Origin: Methylobacterium sp.
Lineage (GTDB): Bacteria > Pseudomonadota > Alphaproteobacteria > Rhizobiales > Beijerinckiaceae
Direction of reading: 5' to 3'
NCBI GenBank assembly: GCA_013823325.1
Contig: PNLY01000004.1
Coordinates: 54,816-118,815 of the forward strand
DNA: 64,000 nucleotides
The position numbers and the translations under genes were made by a program. Position 1 is the stretch's first letter. The number at the start of each line of letters is the position of its first letter. The notes beneath the pieces were generated by a model. It was given only the letters and a program-made list of their open reading frames with translations, was not told the origin of the DNA and did no database searches. This document shows positions 16,205 through 24,847 of the stretch, in pieces.

Positions 16205-16214
16205 GTTTCGCCCC

Positions 16215-16224
16215 TTGTCGACAT
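16215..16224. promoter_or_regulatory. GntR/FCD-type operator, autoregulatory copy
   Basis: TTGTCGACAT, nine of ten identical to the palindrome at 15299-15308. It is placed 11 bp upstream of the GntR start codon, where binding would give negative autoregulation. Confidence 0.5.
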
Positions 16225-16278
16225 GACGAATACAGCGCCGGCGAGATCGCGGCAAACGGTGCGCATCGACCCTCCCAC

Positions 16279-16313
16279 CGATCATGCACGATCGGTCATT
16301 GACGATCGATGAC
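16279..16313. promoter_or_regulatory. Candidate operators of the second GntR regulator
   Basis: Two adjoining dyads lie 40-70 bp upstream of the gene at 16352. The first is a 16-bp near-palindrome CGATCATGCACGATCG (14 of 16 symmetric, 16279-16294). The second is GTCAT-N9-ATGAC (16295-16313). ACGATCG occurs in both. They lie in the 147-bp divergent gap between the two GntR genes. Confidence 0.35.
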
Positions 16314-16351
16314 ATCTGCTCGATGATGCCGGCCAAGGGAGGAGGCTGGAG

Positions 16352-17035
16352 ATGATCCGCAAGCCCGTGCTGGCGCGCGTCGCGCTGGTCGATCAGGTGA
16401 CGGCGCTGCTGATGGAGCGCATCCTCGACCGCGACTACGCACCCGGCGAGAAGCTCACCATCGATGCGCTGTCGCGCGAGTTCGCGGTCAGCGCCTCGCC
16501 GATCCGCGAAGCGCTGACGCGGCTGGCGGGGCTCGGCCTCGTCGCGGCGACATCCTTCGCCGGGTTTTCCGTCGCGCCCGAGCCGTCGCGCGACTGGTTC
16601 GAGCAGCTTCGCGACTTCCGCATCCTCAACGAAGGCTGGGCCGCCAGGCAGCTCGCCCGCAGCCGCGATCCCGATGCCATTGCCCGCCTCCGCGAGAGCA
16701 TCGCCGCCATGGAGGCGGATCCGCCTCATGGCCAGACACCGGACTATGTCGGCGCCAGCCAGGCCGACGAGGCCTTCCACGAGGCGATCCTCGCGGCCAG
16801 CGGCAACGAGATCCTGGCGCAGGCGGTGCGCAGCCTGCACCCGCATCTGCACCATGCCCGCCTGTTCAGCCGCATCCCGCACGATATCGGCCCGATGCTG
16901 GACGAGCACCGCGCCATCCTCGCCGCGATCGAACGTGGCGACGAGGACGGGGCGCAGGCCGCCGTCGCGGCTCATCTGACGACCTCATGGCGTCGCTACG
17001 GCAGCTGGCATGCCGACCAGCCAGACGCGCGCTGA
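16352..17035 (+). CDS. GntR-family regulator (FCD subfamily)
   Basis: A 227-residue regulator with an N-terminal winged helix (ALSREFAVSASPIREALTRL) and an FCD effector domain. Conserved residues are seen in DEAFHEAILAASG, LDEHRAILAAIERGD and AAVAAHLT. GGGAGGAGG precedes the ATG. It is the first gene of a rightward series with the enolase-family dehydratase (24 bp downstream), two oxidoreductases and an MFS carrier, so it probably controls sugar-acid use. It is not a close copy of the divergent GntR protein; the recognition helices differ. Confidence 0.9.
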   Translation: MIRKPVLARVALVDQVTALLMERILDRDYAPGEKLTIDALSREFAVSASPIREALTRLAGLGLVAATSFAGFSVAPEPSRDWFEQLRDFRILNEGWAARQLARSRDPDAIARLRESIAAMEADPPHGQTPDYVGASQADEAFHEAILAASGNEILAQAVRSLHPHLHHARLFSRIPHDIGPMLDEHRAILAAIERGDEDGAQAAVAAHLTTSWRRYGSWHADQPDAR

Positions 17036-17059
17036 ACCTCCCCGACAAGGAAACCCGGA

Positions 17060-18190
17060 ATGGCCAAGATCGTATCTGTCGAAGTGCTGCAGGCTGACCT
17101 CAAGCCCAAGGTCAAGCGCACCGACGCCGTGCAGAGCTTCGAGCTGCAGGAGACGCCGCTGGTGCGCATCACCGATGCCGACGGCGTCACCGGCACCGGC
17201 TACAGCTACACCATCGGCACCGGCGGCTCCTCGGTCTGCAAGCTGATCGACGACCACCTCGCCCCCGTCCTGATCGGCCGCGATGCCGAGGAGATCGAAG
17301 GGCTCTGGCGCACGCTGTTCTATCGCGTCCACGCCACCACGGTCGGCGCCATCACCTCGATCGCGCTCGCGGCGATCGACACCGCGCTCTGGGACCTGCG
17401 CGCCCGCAAGGCCGGCCTGCCGCTGCACCGCCTCGCCGGCGGCGCCAAGACCAGCATCGACCTCTATTACACCGAGGGCGGCTGGCTCCACATGGACGAA
17501 GCCGAGCTCGTCGACGAAGCCGTCAAGGCCAAGGAGCGCGGCTTCGGCGGCACCAAGGTCAAGGTCGGGCGCCCGCATGTCGCCGAGGACGTGAAGCGCC
17601 TCTCGGCCGTGCGCGACAAGGTCGGCTTCGGCTGGGAGATCATGACCGACGCCAATCAGGGCCTCTCGCTCGACGAGGCGATCCGGCGTGCCCGCCACTA
17701 TGAGAAGCTCGACGTCGCCTGGTTCGAGGAGCCGATCCATGCCGACGATGTCGGCGGCCATCGCCGCCTGTCGCAATCGACCACGGTGCCGATCGCGGTC
17801 GGCGAATCCATGTATTCGCTCTCGCAGTTCAAGGACTATCTCGAGGCCGGCGCCTGCTCGATCGTCCAGGTCGATGTCGGCCGCATCGGCGGCATCACGC
17901 CCTGGCTCAAGGTCGCGCACATGGCCGAGGCCTTCAACGTGCCGGTCTGCCCGCACTTCCTGATGGAGATCCATCTTAGCCTGTGCTGCGCCGTGCCCAA
18001 CAGCCGCTGGCTCGAATACATCCCGCAGCTCGACCTCGTGACCTCCTCGCCGATCCGCATCGAGAACGGCAAGGCGATCCCCTCGGATCAGCCCGGCCTC
18101 GGCATCGACTGGGACTGGCAGGCGCTGGAGCGCACGATCGTCCACCGCAAGAGCCACGGCGCGGCACCATCCCTCAAGGCGGGCGCCTGA
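17060..18190 (+). CDS. Mandelate racemase/muconate lactonizing enzyme family sugar-acid dehydratase
   Basis: A 376-residue enolase-superfamily enzyme. Catalytic elements in order are the KxK bases in TKVKVG (K166, K168), metal ligands in MTDANQG (D197), WFEEP (E223) and VGES (E249), and a C-terminal histidine in CPHFLMEIH (H299). This set suits acid-sugar dehydratases such as those for fuconate, galactarate or lyxonate. The next gene is a 2-keto-3-deoxy-L-fuconate dehydrogenase-like SDR one base downstream, which points to an L-fuconate-like substrate. Exact specificity depends on the capping domain and cannot be read by eye. Confidence 0.85.
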   Translation: MAKIVSVEVLQADLKPKVKRTDAVQSFELQETPLVRITDADGVTGTGYSYTIGTGGSSVCKLIDDHLAPVLIGRDAEEIEGLWRTLFYRVHATTVGAITSIALAAIDTALWDLRARKAGLPLHRLAGGAKTSIDLYYTEGGWLHMDEAELVDEAVKAKERGFGGTKVKVGRPHVAEDVKRLSAVRDKVGFGWEIMTDANQGLSLDEAIRRARHYEKLDVAWFEEPIHADDVGGHRRLSQSTTVPIAVGESMYSLSQFKDYLEAGACSIVQVDVGRIGGITPWLKVAHMAEAFNVPVCPHFLMEIHLSLCCAVPNSRWLEYIPQLDLVTSSPIRIENGKAIPSDQPGLGIDWDWQALERTIVHRKSHGAAPSLKAGA

Positions 18191-18191
18191 G

Positions 18192-18923
18192 ATGGGTGCG
18201 CTGACAGGGCAGGTCGTCGTCATCACCGCTGCCGGCCAGGGCATCGGCCGTGCCACCGCCGAGGCCTTCGACCGCGCCGGAGCCACCGTCTGGGCGACCG
18301 ACATCAACGAGACCGCTCTGGCCGCGATCGAGGCCGGGCCGAACCTGCAGCGCCGCAGGCTCGACGTGCTCGATGCTGCTGCCGTAACTGCTGTCTTTGC
18401 GGAGATCGGCCGGGTCGACGTGCTCTTCAACTGCGCCGGCATCGTCCAGAGCGGCACCGTACTGGAGGCGAGCGAGGCCGATCTCGATTTCGCCTACGAC
18501 CTCAACGTCAAGGCGATGGTGCGCACGATCAAGGCGGCGCTGCCCGGCATGCTCGAGCGCAAGGCCGGCTGCATCGTCAACATGGCCTCCGTCGCCTCCA
18601 GCGTGAAGGGCGTGCCGAACCGTTTCGCCTATGGCGTGACCAAGGCGGCAGTCCTCGGCCTGACAAAGTCGGTCGCCGCCGACTATGTCGCCCACGGCAT
18701 CCGCTGCAACGCGATCTGCCCCGGCACGGTCGAAAGCCCGTCGCTGCAGCAGCGGCTGAGCGCGCAGGGCGACTATGAGGCGACCCGCGCCGCCTTCGTC
18801 GCCCGCCAGCCGATCGGGCGGATCGGCACGCCGCAGGAGATCGCCGATCTCGTCGTCTACCTGGCCGGCGCGACCTACACCACCGGCCAGGCCCACATCA
18901 TCGACGGCGGCTGGACGATCTGA
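18192..18923 (+). CDS. 2-keto-3-deoxy-L-fuconate dehydrogenase-like SDR
   Basis: A 243-residue SDR with cofactor motif TAAGQGIG (12-19), FNCAGIV (79-85) in place of NNAG, active-site serine in MASVASS, and YGVTK (Y147, K151). The stretches GVPNRFAYGVTKAAVLGLTK and RCNAICPGTVESPSL, and the end HIIDGGWT, are characteristic of the 2-keto-3-deoxy-L-fuconate dehydrogenase / BDH2 group. It would oxidise the product of the enolase-family dehydratase encoded immediately upstream. This is the non-phosphorylating oxidative route known for L-fucose in Xanthomonas. Confidence 0.85.
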   Translation: MGALTGQVVVITAAGQGIGRATAEAFDRAGATVWATDINETALAAIEAGPNLQRRRLDVLDAAAVTAVFAEIGRVDVLFNCAGIVQSGTVLEASEADLDFAYDLNVKAMVRTIKAALPGMLERKAGCIVNMASVASSVKGVPNRFAYGVTKAAVLGLTKSVAADYVAHGIRCNAICPGTVESPSLQQRLSAQGDYEATRAAFVARQPIGRIGTPQEIADLVVYLAGATYTTGQAHIIDGGWTI

Positions 18924-18967
18924 AGGCCCGAATGCCTGACGGGCAGAGGGCGACAGGAGGACATCGC

Positions 18968-20044
18968 ATGAGCCAGCCTTCCGCGCACGGCGCGGCCCGC
19001 TACCGCGCCGACGAACTCGCAGCTTTGGCGCGAGCCCTGCTGGAACGCGCCGGGTTGCCGCAGGACAAAGCGGGTGATGTCGCCGAGGTCCTGGTCGCGG
19101 GCGACCTGCTCGGCAAGTCGACGCACGGCCTCGCTTTATTGCCGCTGTATCTGCGCGAGATCGAGAGCGGCGGCATGACCGCCGCCGGTGAACCGGAGAT
19201 CCTCAACGATATCGGCGCCTGCCAGACCTGGGACGGCCGCAAGCTGCCCGGTCCCTGGCTGGCCCGCCGCGCCACCGCCGAGGCGATCGCCCGGGCCAGG
19301 CACTTCGGCCTCGGCGCCGTCGCGATCCAGCGCAGCCACCACACCGCCTGCCTCGGCGCCTATCTCCAGCCGGCGATCGACGCCGGCTGCCTGATGCTGC
19401 TGACATTGACCGATCCCGGCCATAGCAGCGTCGCCCCCTTCGGCGGCGTCACGCCGGTGCTGACCTCGAACCCGATCGCCTTCGGTGCGCCTGCACCGGA
19501 TGCGCCGATCCTGATCGACATGTCCACGGCGCTGATGACCAATGGCGGCGTCGCCGCCTACCGCCAGCGCGGCGAAAGCCTGCCGCACCCTTTCCTGATG
19601 GATGCGGAGGGCCGGCCCTCGACCGATCCGAACGTCATCGCCGCCGACCCGCCCGGCTCGATCCTGCCGCTCGGTGGGCTGGAGGCTGGCCATAAGGGTT
19701 TCTCGATCGGTCTCATCGTCGAGCTCCTCACCGGCTGCCTTGCGGGGCGCGGCCGGGCCGAGGGCGGCGACGGCTGGAGCGCGGCGGTCTTCATCCTGGT
19801 GATGGATCCCGCCGCCTTCGGCGGAACCGAGAACTTCAACCGCCAGGTCAAGATTTTGGCCGAGCGCTGCCATGCGGCGCAGCCCCGCCCCGGCTTCGAC
19901 CACGTCGACCTGCCCGGCGCCCATGCGCTCGCCCGGCGCGAGCGCCAAATGCGCGACGGCGTCCAGCTCTCCGCCGGCATCGTCGCCGGCCTCACCGCGA
20001 GCGCGGCGCGCTTCGACCAGCCCATGCCGGCCGCCATCGCCTGA
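18968..20044 (+). CDS. Ldh-family (malate/L-lactate dehydrogenase-like) oxidoreductase
   Basis: A 358-residue protein starting at the ATG 18968 behind a perfect AGGAGG (18955-18960). An earlier in-frame ATG at 18932 lacks a ribosome-binding site. The catalytic histidine is in KSTHGLAL (H53). Family motifs QRSHHTACLGAYL, LTSNPIAFGAP and GHKGFSIGLIVELL are present. It is a second, distinct member of this family in the window; the first, at 12585, is DpkA-like. Here the sugar-acid context suggests oxidation or reduction of a 2-keto or 2-hydroxy acid of the fuconate-like route. Confidence 0.85.
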   Translation: MSQPSAHGAARYRADELAALARALLERAGLPQDKAGDVAEVLVAGDLLGKSTHGLALLPLYLREIESGGMTAAGEPEILNDIGACQTWDGRKLPGPWLARRATAEAIARARHFGLGAVAIQRSHHTACLGAYLQPAIDAGCLMLLTLTDPGHSSVAPFGGVTPVLTSNPIAFGAPAPDAPILIDMSTALMTNGGVAAYRQRGESLPHPFLMDAEGRPSTDPNVIAADPPGSILPLGGLEAGHKGFSIGLIVELLTGCLAGRGRAEGGDGWSAAVFILVMDPAAFGGTENFNRQVKILAERCHAAQPRPGFDHVDLPGAHALARRERQMRDGVQLSAGIVAGLTASAARFDQPMPAAIA

Positions 20045-20099
20045 TCGCGAGGCCGCCGACCGTCATCCCCAAGAACAACGAAGCTTCGAGGAAACTCCA

Positions 20100-21422
20100 A
20101 TGTCCCAGGCGATCGCGGCCGGAACGACACCGGTCGAACAGACGAACATCCGGCGCGCCGTCACGGCGGCGACGATCGGCACCGTCATCGAATGGTTCGA
20201 CTACGCGCTCTATGGCGCGGCCGCGGGCCTGATCATCAACAAGCTGTTCTTCCCGCAATTCTCGGAATCGGCCGGCGTGCTCGCCGCCTTCGCGACCTTC
20301 GCCGTCGGCTTCTTCAGCCGGCCGCTCGGCGGCATCGTGATCTCGCATATCGGCGACCGCTTCGGCCGCAAGCCGGCCCTGATCTTCACCATCGCGCTGA
20401 TGGGCGCCTCGACCGTGGCGATGGGCCTGCTGCCGACCTATGCCCAGATCGGCATCTGGGCTCCGGTACTGCTCGTCGTCCTGCGCCTGCTGCAGGGCTT
20501 CGGAGCCGGCGCCGAATATGCCGGCGCGGTCACGCTCGTCGCCGAATATGTGCCGCCGCAGCGCAAGGCCTACTACACCGCCTATCTCCAGGCGGCGACG
20601 GTGGTCGGCATCATGCTGGCGACGCTGAGCTTCCTGCTGGTGTCGCTCTTGTCGGAGGAGACCCTGTTCGGCTGGGCCTGGCGCGTGCCCTTCCTGGCCT
20701 CCGGCCTGCTCTTCTTCGTCGCGCTTTACATCCGCAAGCATCTCGACGAGACGCCGGAATATGTCGCGGCGATGGAGAAGGCGGCCGAGAAGCGCCATGA
20801 GGCGCAGGTTCCGCTGCGCGAGCTGATCAGCAAGAGCCCGCGCGAACTGCTCTTCGGCTTCCTGTCGGTCACCGGCCACAACGCCAACGCCTATATCCTC
20901 AGCGCCTTCAGCCTGAGCTACATGACCAACACGCTCGGCATGACCCGCACGGATGCGCTGACCGCAGTGATGATCGCCACCCTGACCGGCATCATCACGA
21001 CGCCGTTCATCGGCGCCCTCGCCGACCGGGTCGGGCATGCAAAAGTCTATCTGTTCGGCGCGGTTTTCGTGTTCTGCTACGCCTTCCCGATGTTCGCCCT
21101 GCTGGACACCAGGAACCTCCTTCTCTGCACGATCGCCCTCAGCATCGGCTACGGCATCGGCTTCGGCGGCCTGGCGAGCGCACAGGGCGCCTTCCTCGCC
21201 AACCTGTTCCCGACCCGCTACCGCTTCTCGGGCATCGCCATGACGCGCGAGCTCAACAGCGTCGCGATCGCGGGGCCGACTCCCTTCATCGCGGCGGCGC
21301 TGGTCACGGCCGGCGGCGGCAAGCCGACCTATGTCGTTGCCTATCTGATGCTGTGCTGCGCCGTGACGGCGATCGCCGTCCTCGCCGTCCGCTCCCGCTC
21401 CTATGAGCGCGGCAGCGAGTGA
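20100..21422 (+). CDS. MFS transporter, metabolite:H+ symporter (MHS) type
   Basis: A 440-residue, 12-helix carrier starting at the ATG 20100 behind GAGGAAA. It has the MHS-family EWFDYALYG near the first helix (31-39) and the loop 2-3 motif GDRFGRK (85-91). A related ADRVGH occurs in the second half. MHS carriers take up carboxylates and zwitterions with protons. It closes the GntR / dehydratase / SDR / Ldh series, so its cargo is probably the sugar acid those enzymes degrade. A hairpin at 21436-21467 follows. Confidence 0.9.
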   Translation: MSQAIAAGTTPVEQTNIRRAVTAATIGTVIEWFDYALYGAAAGLIINKLFFPQFSESAGVLAAFATFAVGFFSRPLGGIVISHIGDRFGRKPALIFTIALMGASTVAMGLLPTYAQIGIWAPVLLVVLRLLQGFGAGAEYAGAVTLVAEYVPPQRKAYYTAYLQAATVVGIMLATLSFLLVSLLSEETLFGWAWRVPFLASGLLFFVALYIRKHLDETPEYVAAMEKAAEKRHEAQVPLRELISKSPRELLFGFLSVTGHNANAYILSAFSLSYMTNTLGMTRTDALTAVMIATLTGIITTPFIGALADRVGHAKVYLFGAVFVFCYAFPMFALLDTRNLLLCTIALSIGYGIGFGGLASAQGAFLANLFPTRYRFSGIAMTRELNSVAIAGPTPFIAAALVTAGGGKPTYVVAYLMLCCAVTAIAVLAVRSRSYERGSE

Positions 21423-21435
21423 CGGCCGAGACCCG

Positions 21436-21467
21436 GCTGAGCCTACGGCCAAGGCCGCAGGCTCAGC
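21436..21467. terminator. Bidirectional hairpin between convergent genes
   Basis: GCTGAGCCT and AGGCTCAGC form a perfect 9-bp stem. Inside it CGGCC/GGCCG forms a second stem with a 2-base loop. It lies 13 bp after the MFS stop and 15 bp before the end of the convergent GH31 gene. There is no T run, so termination may be inefficient or act by another mechanism. Confidence 0.5.
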
Positions 21468-21482
21468 GCCAACCTTGCTGAA

Positions 21483-23759
21483 CTACTGCCCGATCTGCCG
21501 GATCGCGATCTTGTTGAAGCGCGGCTTGGCCTCGCCCTGCTGCTCGATCGCGACCTCGCCGTTATGGACATGGAAACGGATCACCGTCGAGCCGGCGCCG
21601 CGCCAGTCGGCGGTCTCGCCATCGTCCTCGTAGAGCTCGCCCGAGGCCCCCTCGACCACGCCGCAGACCAGCAGCTCGCGCTCATTGCCGATGCCCTTGG
21701 CATCGCCGAGCGGGATCAGCGCCCCAGCGCGCAGGAACAGTGGCAAACGGCCGAGCGGCGCGGGGACCGTGACAGTGACGCCGCCGGGATAGTGCTCGCC
21801 GCTATGCCAGTCGTACCAGCCGCCCTCATGCTGCGGCAGATAGACGGCGCGCTCGCGCGCCCCCTTCTCCAGCACCGGCGCGACCAGCACGTCCGGGCCG
21901 AGCATGAAGACGTCGTCGACCGCGACCGCCGTCGCATCCTGCGGGAAATCGTAGAGCAGCGGGCGCACCGCCGGGATGCCGTCGCGGCTCGCCCGCCACA
22001 TCTGGGTGTAGAGATAGGGCATCAGCTGATAGCGCAGCGAGATCGCCTCGCGCACCTGCGGGATCATCTCCGGGTACATCCAGGGCAGATTGACGACGCC
22101 GTCATCGTTCCAGGAGTTCATCACCATGCGCGGCCAGAGGGCGCAGAACTCGTTGAAGCGGACGAACAGCTCCGGCCCCGGCGTCGGGCCATGGAAGCCG
22201 CCGACATCGTGGCCGATCGAGAACATGCCCGACAGGCTCATATTGAGCCCCTGGGTCAGGTTGTAGCGCAGCGTCTTCCAAGCGGTCTCGTTGTCGCCCG
22301 ACCAGGTCTGCGCGTAGCGCGAGATGCCGGCGCAGCCGCCGCGCGTGATCGCATATTGCCGCTTGCCCGGCTCGCGCGCAGCCTGCGTCTCATAGGAGAG
22401 CTTGGTCATCAGCAGCGGCTGCGCCGGGCGCGCCAGCGCCTGCCGGAACGGACGCCCATCGCCGTCGCAGACGGCGTCCTCGTCCCAGATCTCGTATTCG
22501 TTGTTGTCGTTCCAGACCGTGGTGAAGCCATGGTCGAGCAGCGCCGTCTCGATGCCGGCGCGCCACCAGGCCCGGCCCTTCGGGTTGGTGAAGTCGACAT
22601 GGAAGCCGAGCCCGTCCCAGAACTGCGCCACCGCCGGCTCGCCGGTCCTGGAATCCTTGACCAGGAAGCCTTGGTCGAGCGCTTCCTTGAGGCGCGGATG
22701 GTCGTCGAGCAGGCAGGGTTTCAGATTGGCGACGGTGTGCATGCCGGCCTTGTTCAGCCGCTTCATCGTCGCCAGCGGCTCCGGGAACTTGTCGCGATTC
22801 CAGTTGAAGGCGTAACGGCGCTGGCCGATCTGGGTATAGCCCGAGCCGAAATGGAAGCTGTCGCAGGGGATGGCGTGCTTGCGGCACTTGGCGATGAAGT
22901 CGCTGATGCGGGCATCGGCATCGGGCGCGTCGGCGATCGCCATCGAGGTCACGCCGAAGCCGAAGGACCAGCGCGGCGCAAACGCCTGTCCGCCGGTCAG
23001 CCAGGAGAAGCGCCTGACCACATCCGGCACGGTCGGGCCGGCTAAGACGTAGTAGTCGAGATCGCCGTCATCGCCTTTCCAGGAGCGGAACAGGCCGTGA
23101 TAATTGTCGAGCGTGCAGCCGAGATCGACGCTGCCGGTCGAGAGGTTGTCGTAGAACATGCCATGGGCGCCCGCCTTCCCGTCGACGATGAAGAAGGGCA
23201 GCATCTTGTAGAGCGGGTCGGACAATTCGGCGTCGAAGCCGCAGGGATCGACCGCATCGATGGCAAAGCGTCGCCCGGTCCGGTCGAGCGGACCGGCCTT
23301 GTCGCCGAGCCCGTAATGCCGCTCGGCATAGTCGCGCGCCATGAAATGCGCCACCGCGCCGGTGCGCGGCGAGATCAGATAGGCCTGCGTCGTGCGGTCC
23401 TGCAGGAAAGGCTCCGCCTCACCCTCGCGGCGCCAGGCGATACCGAAGGGCGAGAGCGTGACTTCGGCGACGAGGCCGCCAGCCGAGAGCGTGACCTTGC
23501 CGTCGGTCTCGCTGACCTTCGCCTGCGGGCAGGTGAAACCGGAGAGGTCATCGCGCGGGCGGCCCTCATAGGGCGGCTCGAGCCCGCCCGGCGCGATCGC
23601 CCAGCCGCGGTCGAGCCGGTAGCCGTCCTGCGGCTTCAGCGTGACCCGGCCGATATCGCCTTCGAGGATGCGGACAGCGATCGTCGCGCCGAGGCCGACA
23701 TCGAACAAGGCGGCTTCACCGTCGCGGCCGAGATAACGACCTTGCGTCAGGGCTTTCAT
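21483..23759 (-). CDS. Glycoside hydrolase family 31 (alpha-glucosidase/alpha-xylosidase type)
   Basis: A 758-residue GH31 enzyme without a signal peptide, so probably cytoplasmic. The nucleophile is D418 in VWNDNNEYEIW and the acid/base is D489 in WSGDNETAW. GHDVGGFHG follows, as in the family. The N-terminal beta-sandwich (about 1-230) and C-terminal beta domains are of normal length. It would release glucose or xylose from an alpha-linked di- or oligosaccharide imported by the adjacent ABC system (23780-28223), whose ATPase gene is 20 bp upstream. The presence of DNNE rather than DMNE does not alter the catalytic residues. Confidence 0.92.
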   Translation of the reverse strand: MKALTQGRYLGRDGEAALFDVGLGATIAVRILEGDIGRVTLKPQDGYRLDRGWAIAPGGLEPPYEGRPRDDLSGFTCPQAKVSETDGKVTLSAGGLVAEVTLSPFGIAWRREGEAEPFLQDRTTQAYLISPRTGAVAHFMARDYAERHYGLGDKAGPLDRTGRRFAIDAVDPCGFDAELSDPLYKMLPFFIVDGKAGAHGMFYDNLSTGSVDLGCTLDNYHGLFRSWKGDDGDLDYYVLAGPTVPDVVRRFSWLTGGQAFAPRWSFGFGVTSMAIADAPDADARISDFIAKCRKHAIPCDSFHFGSGYTQIGQRRYAFNWNRDKFPEPLATMKRLNKAGMHTVANLKPCLLDDHPRLKEALDQGFLVKDSRTGEPAVAQFWDGLGFHVDFTNPKGRAWWRAGIETALLDHGFTTVWNDNNEYEIWDEDAVCDGDGRPFRQALARPAQPLLMTKLSYETQAAREPGKRQYAITRGGCAGISRYAQTWSGDNETAWKTLRYNLTQGLNMSLSGMFSIGHDVGGFHGPTPGPELFVRFNEFCALWPRMVMNSWNDDGVVNLPWMYPEMIPQVREAISLRYQLMPYLYTQMWRASRDGIPAVRPLLYDFPQDATAVAVDDVFMLGPDVLVAPVLEKGARERAVYLPQHEGGWYDWHSGEHYPGGVTVTVPAPLGRLPLFLRAGALIPLGDAKGIGNERELLVCGVVEGASGELYEDDGETADWRGAGSTVIRFHVHNGEVAIEQQGEAKPRFNKIAIRQIGQ

Positions 23760-23779
23760 GGGATCTCTCTAGTCAATCT

Positions 23780-24847
23780 TCAGGACCGGACGGCCCGGCC
23801 GTTCTCGTCGAACAGGTGCAGATGCGGCTGCGGGAAGGCGAGCGCGACGCTGGCGCCGCGCTGGTGCTCGCTCTGGCCGTCGAGCCGGAGCGTGATCTGC
23901 GGCAGGCCGGGCGAGGCGCCATAGAGATAGCTCTCGCCGCCGAGGCGCTCGACCAGCTCGATGGCGAGCGGTACGCCGACCCCCGGCGCAGCCAGCGAGA
24001 GATGCTCCGGCCGGATGCCGAGCGTGACGGATGCGCCGGTAGCGAGGCTCCCGGTCTGGCAGGCGACCTCATGCCCGGCTTCGCCGATCGCGACCGTGCC
24101 GCTCCGCACGACCTTGCCCGGCAGCAGGTTCATGCGCGGCGAGCCGATGAAGCCGGCGACGAAGAGGTTGTCGGGCCGGTTGTAGAGCTCCAGCGGCGTG
24201 CCGACCTGCTCGATCCGGCCGCCATGCAGCACGACGATGCGATGCGCCAGCGTCATCGCCTCGACCTGGTCGTGGGTGACGTAGATCATCGTGCCGCCGA
24301 TCTCGGCATGGAGCGCGGCGAGTTCCTTGCGGGTGGCGACGCGCAGTTCGGCGTCGAGGTTCGAGAGCGGCTCGTCGAACAGGAAGATTTTTGGATCGCG
24401 CACGATGGCGCGGCCGATGGCGACGCGCTGGCGCTGACCGCCGGAGAGCGCCTTGGGCTTGCGCTCGAGATAGTCGGTCAGGCGCAGCATGCCGGCGGCG
24501 CGCTTCACCCGCTTGTCGATCTCGTCGCGCTTGAAGCCCATGTTCTCCAGCGCGAAGGCCATGTTCGCGTAGACGCTCATATGCGGGTAGAGCGCATAGG
24601 ACTGGAACACCATGGCGAGGCCGCGCTCCGAGGCCGGCAGCCCGGTAACATCGGCGCCGTCGATCGCGATCCTGCCGTCGGTGATGCTTTCCAGCCCGGC
24701 GATCGAGCGCAGCAGCGTCGACTTCCCGCAGCCGGACGGGCCGACGAAAACGACGAATTCGCCATCGGCAACCTCGAGGTCGATGCCATGCAGCACCGTG
24801 GTGGCGCCATAGCTCTTGCGGACGCCGGAGAGGCTCAGTCCCGCCAT
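23780..24847 (-). CDS. Sugar ABC transporter ATP-binding protein (UgpC/MsmX/MalK type)
   Basis: A 355-residue ATPase starting at the ATG 24847. Walker A is GPSGCGKST (36-44), the signature LSGGQRQRVAIGRA follows, then Walker B IFLFDEPLSNLD and the H-loop VTHDQ. A C-terminal OB-fold regulatory domain (GIRPEHL) marks the carbohydrate-uptake CUT1 type. Its start codon shares one base with the stop of the upstream permease (TAATG), giving tight coupling. It energises uptake through the two permeases encoded at 24847-26924. Confidence 0.93.
   Translation of the reverse strand: MAGLSLSGVRKSYGATTVLHGIDLEVADGEFVVFVGPSGCGKSTLLRSIAGLESITDGRIAIDGADVTGLPASERGLAMVFQSYALYPHMSVYANMAFALENMGFKRDEIDKRVKRAAGMLRLTDYLERKPKALSGGQRQRVAIGRAIVRDPKIFLFDEPLSNLDAELRVATRKELAALHAEIGGTMIYVTHDQVEAMTLAHRIVVLHGGRIEQVGTPLELYNRPDNLFVAGFIGSPRMNLLPGKVVRSGTVAIGEAGHEVACQTGSLATGASVTLGIRPEHLSLAAPGVGVPLAIELVERLGGESYLYGASPGLPQITLRLDGQSEHQRGASVALAFPQPHLHLFDENGRAVRS

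Noticed and set aside
16205-16975. Upstream extension of the leftward GntR gene through the divergent GntR gene
   Set aside because: It passes through the promoter/operator region and the opposite strand of a real gene. ATG at 16204 has a ribosome-binding site.
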